Made by a program: the position numbers and the translations under genes. From Gossypium raimondii (Eukaryota; Streptophyta; Magnoliopsida; Malvales; Malvaceae), in assembly GCF_025698545.1 (NCBI RefSeq), contig NC_068576.1, positions 50,626,390-50,690,389 on the forward strand: a stretch of DNA of 64,000 nucleotides, in the 5' to 3' direction. Below, in pieces: positions 62,538-64,000 of the stretch; the first letter of the stretch is position 1; each line of letters starts with the position of its first letter. The notes under the pieces were generated by a model, which was not told the DNA's origin, did not search any database, and saw only the letters and a program-made list of their open reading frames with translations.

Positions 62538-64000
62538 TTGTAATGACCCAAAATTCACAAGCATTGGAAAAGTACATTATCGGGCTTCCGTCTTAGTAAA
62601 TTGAGTCAAAAATAATAATAATAATATTTAAAGTCATTATGAGTTTAGTTGAGTGCTTAATTGGGTATTAATTGGGTGAATTTAGTTTAATTAAGAGAAA
62701 TTAAGAAAAGGACTAAATTGAACTAAGGGTAAAAGTTGAATTATAGATTAATAGAACATAAAAAGGATTAAAATAGAAATTAAGCCATTAACAAGAAATG
62801 GGACGGTATAAGTGATAAAATCTTAGATTTTTATGTTTTATATTATATTATATTATATTATATTGTATTATATTATATAAATTAAATAGATGACAAATGT
62901 ATGGTAAAGATTAAGACAAGTGTAATAGTAATAATTACATAGGTACACTTGTAATAAAAATAAATATATGCTTAAATAATAAGCAAAAGATTTATATATA
63001 TATATATATATATTTACATACTAATTCAATTTATAATTTAACTCATACATTCTTTCTCGTATTTTTCTATAGTGTCAAATCAACCAATTTCATTTTCAAA
63101 TTTTCATTTCAATTATTTACCCTATTAATAAGGCTCGGACTCTGACAGATACGAGGATTCCACCCAAATACACCAGAATATCCAACCTAAACACACCCGG
63201 AATTATTTAAATCCTCCATAACACACCAATAAGGCATTAAATGCCTCTTCGGATAAATCGAAGCATATAATAAAATAATCATCTTCTCGGCCGAACTACA
63301 AATCTCATCATCACATCACAAATCCAATGGCATGCTATTTGTATCCAATATAGTCCGATAAGTTAATAGGGTATTATTTTACTTTTCCAATTTCGAATTC
63401 ATTTCCACAACAATCTCAAATACTCAAACAATTCAAAACATCTATTATTTCAATTCAGATATATTTCAATATAGTATTTAGTAAATAGTTTAAGTTATAG
63501 TAATACAAACCCGAAATACGCGTTTACTCCTCAACGATCTTTTCTTTTCCTTTAGATGTCAATGCCTCGTTTTCCTTGTTAGCTACGAAAATAATAATTA
63601 TTTTCACTATTAATTACAGCATTAAAAAATATTATTATTAATTAAATTTTATTCAATTCCTACTTATTCCCAATTTAATTCTAACTAAACTTACTTATTT
63701 TTCTAACTTAATTCATACTTCTTTTCTACTTAATGTCTTGCCATATTTAACTCTACTATTCAATATTCATAATTAAGCCCTAATTTAAGGCTTTTTATAA
63801 CTTAATCCCAACTATGTAAAATTTATAACTTAGTTTACAAATAAATCTTTTATCTATTCTAACTAGAAATTCTATCAACTAAACCCTAATTTAACAACTT
63901 ATTCAAAAATGAATCATATTCAAAACCTATGAACTTCCATAACCTCCACTTGATTTCAACAAAACTTTGTTTTAAAGCTTCTAAAACATTAAAATGAAGA
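62538..64000. mobile_element. Probable LTR start and LTR-derived AT-rich DNA running off the window
   Basis: TGTAATGACCCAAAATTCAC at about 62540, followed by CATTATCGGGCTTCCGTCTT, looks like the start of another large plant LTR. Downstream it passes through a TATAT(T)n tract at 62840-62880 and a (TA)n run near 62995-63014. The right end lies outside or is degraded. The 63120-63380 part has the AC-rich style of the other LTR interiors. No coding region was supported. Confidence 0.4.

Overview
The window is nuclear DNA from a flowering plant. It has intron-rich genes with GT-AG junctions, plant-only gene families (U-type cyclin, RR-type tandem CCCH zinc finger, SHAQKYF MYB, AP2/ERF) and AT-rich intergenic DNA full of nested transposons. 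The protein sequences, and the style of the large Gypsy LTRs with ACACGGGCGTGTG-type motifs, suggest a eudicot, probably Malvaceae and possibly cotton (Gossypium). That species call is inference; no database was searched.

Gene-dense left part (1-16.5 kb): the last exons of an unidentified Arg/Pro/Tyr-rich protein (+), a complete nine-exon NAD(H) glutamate dehydrogenase (+, 1664-4357), a two-exon P/U-type cyclin (-, 4987-6390), decayed copia remnants and a MITE (8.2-10.4 kb), a plastid-type methionine sulfoxide reductase A (-, 11082-12525), a RABD2/Rab1-type GTPase (+, 13409-14828) whose fifth exon lacks the expected AG acceptor, and a CCHC-zinc-knuckle SHAQKYF MYB repressor-like factor (-, 15085-16404).

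Transposon-rich middle (18.3-34.9 kb): a probable Pack-type element carries a broken first exon of a plastid dicarboxylate transporter. A 9.05-kb CACTA element (19178-28228) with clear ends and a TTT target duplication sits inside it. The CACTA element carries spliced-gene fragments of a nardilysin-like M16 protease and of plastid glycerol-3-phosphate acyltransferase, and is itself split by a 3.0-kb LTR flanked by GATGA. Further right, a broken Ty1/copia element with both LTRs (29.6-34.4 kb) has landed at the edge of a foldback MITE.

Right part (36-64 kb): an intronless RR-TZF zinc-finger gene (+, 40045-40929) with upstream ORFs, a truncated CRLK-like receptor-kinase fragment with an in-frame 60-bp duplication (43660-44589), a truncated Tat/Ogre-like Gypsy remnant whose 3' region is a 44-bp minisatellite next to a 2.3-kb LTR (44.6-50.2 kb), a group IX ERF gene (-, 51716-52420), a dead hAT/ZMYM1-like transposase split by a solo LTR with a GTTTT duplication (53.5-57.1 kb), another solo LTR flanked by TAAAC (57248-59875), and LTR-derived AT-rich DNA to the end.

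The host genes form no operon or shared pathway; they are ordinary single-copy-style plant genes. The most noteworthy content is the nested set of elements carrying gene fragments between 18.3 and 28.3 kb, the missing acceptor in the Rab gene, and the minisatellite in the Gypsy 3' region.
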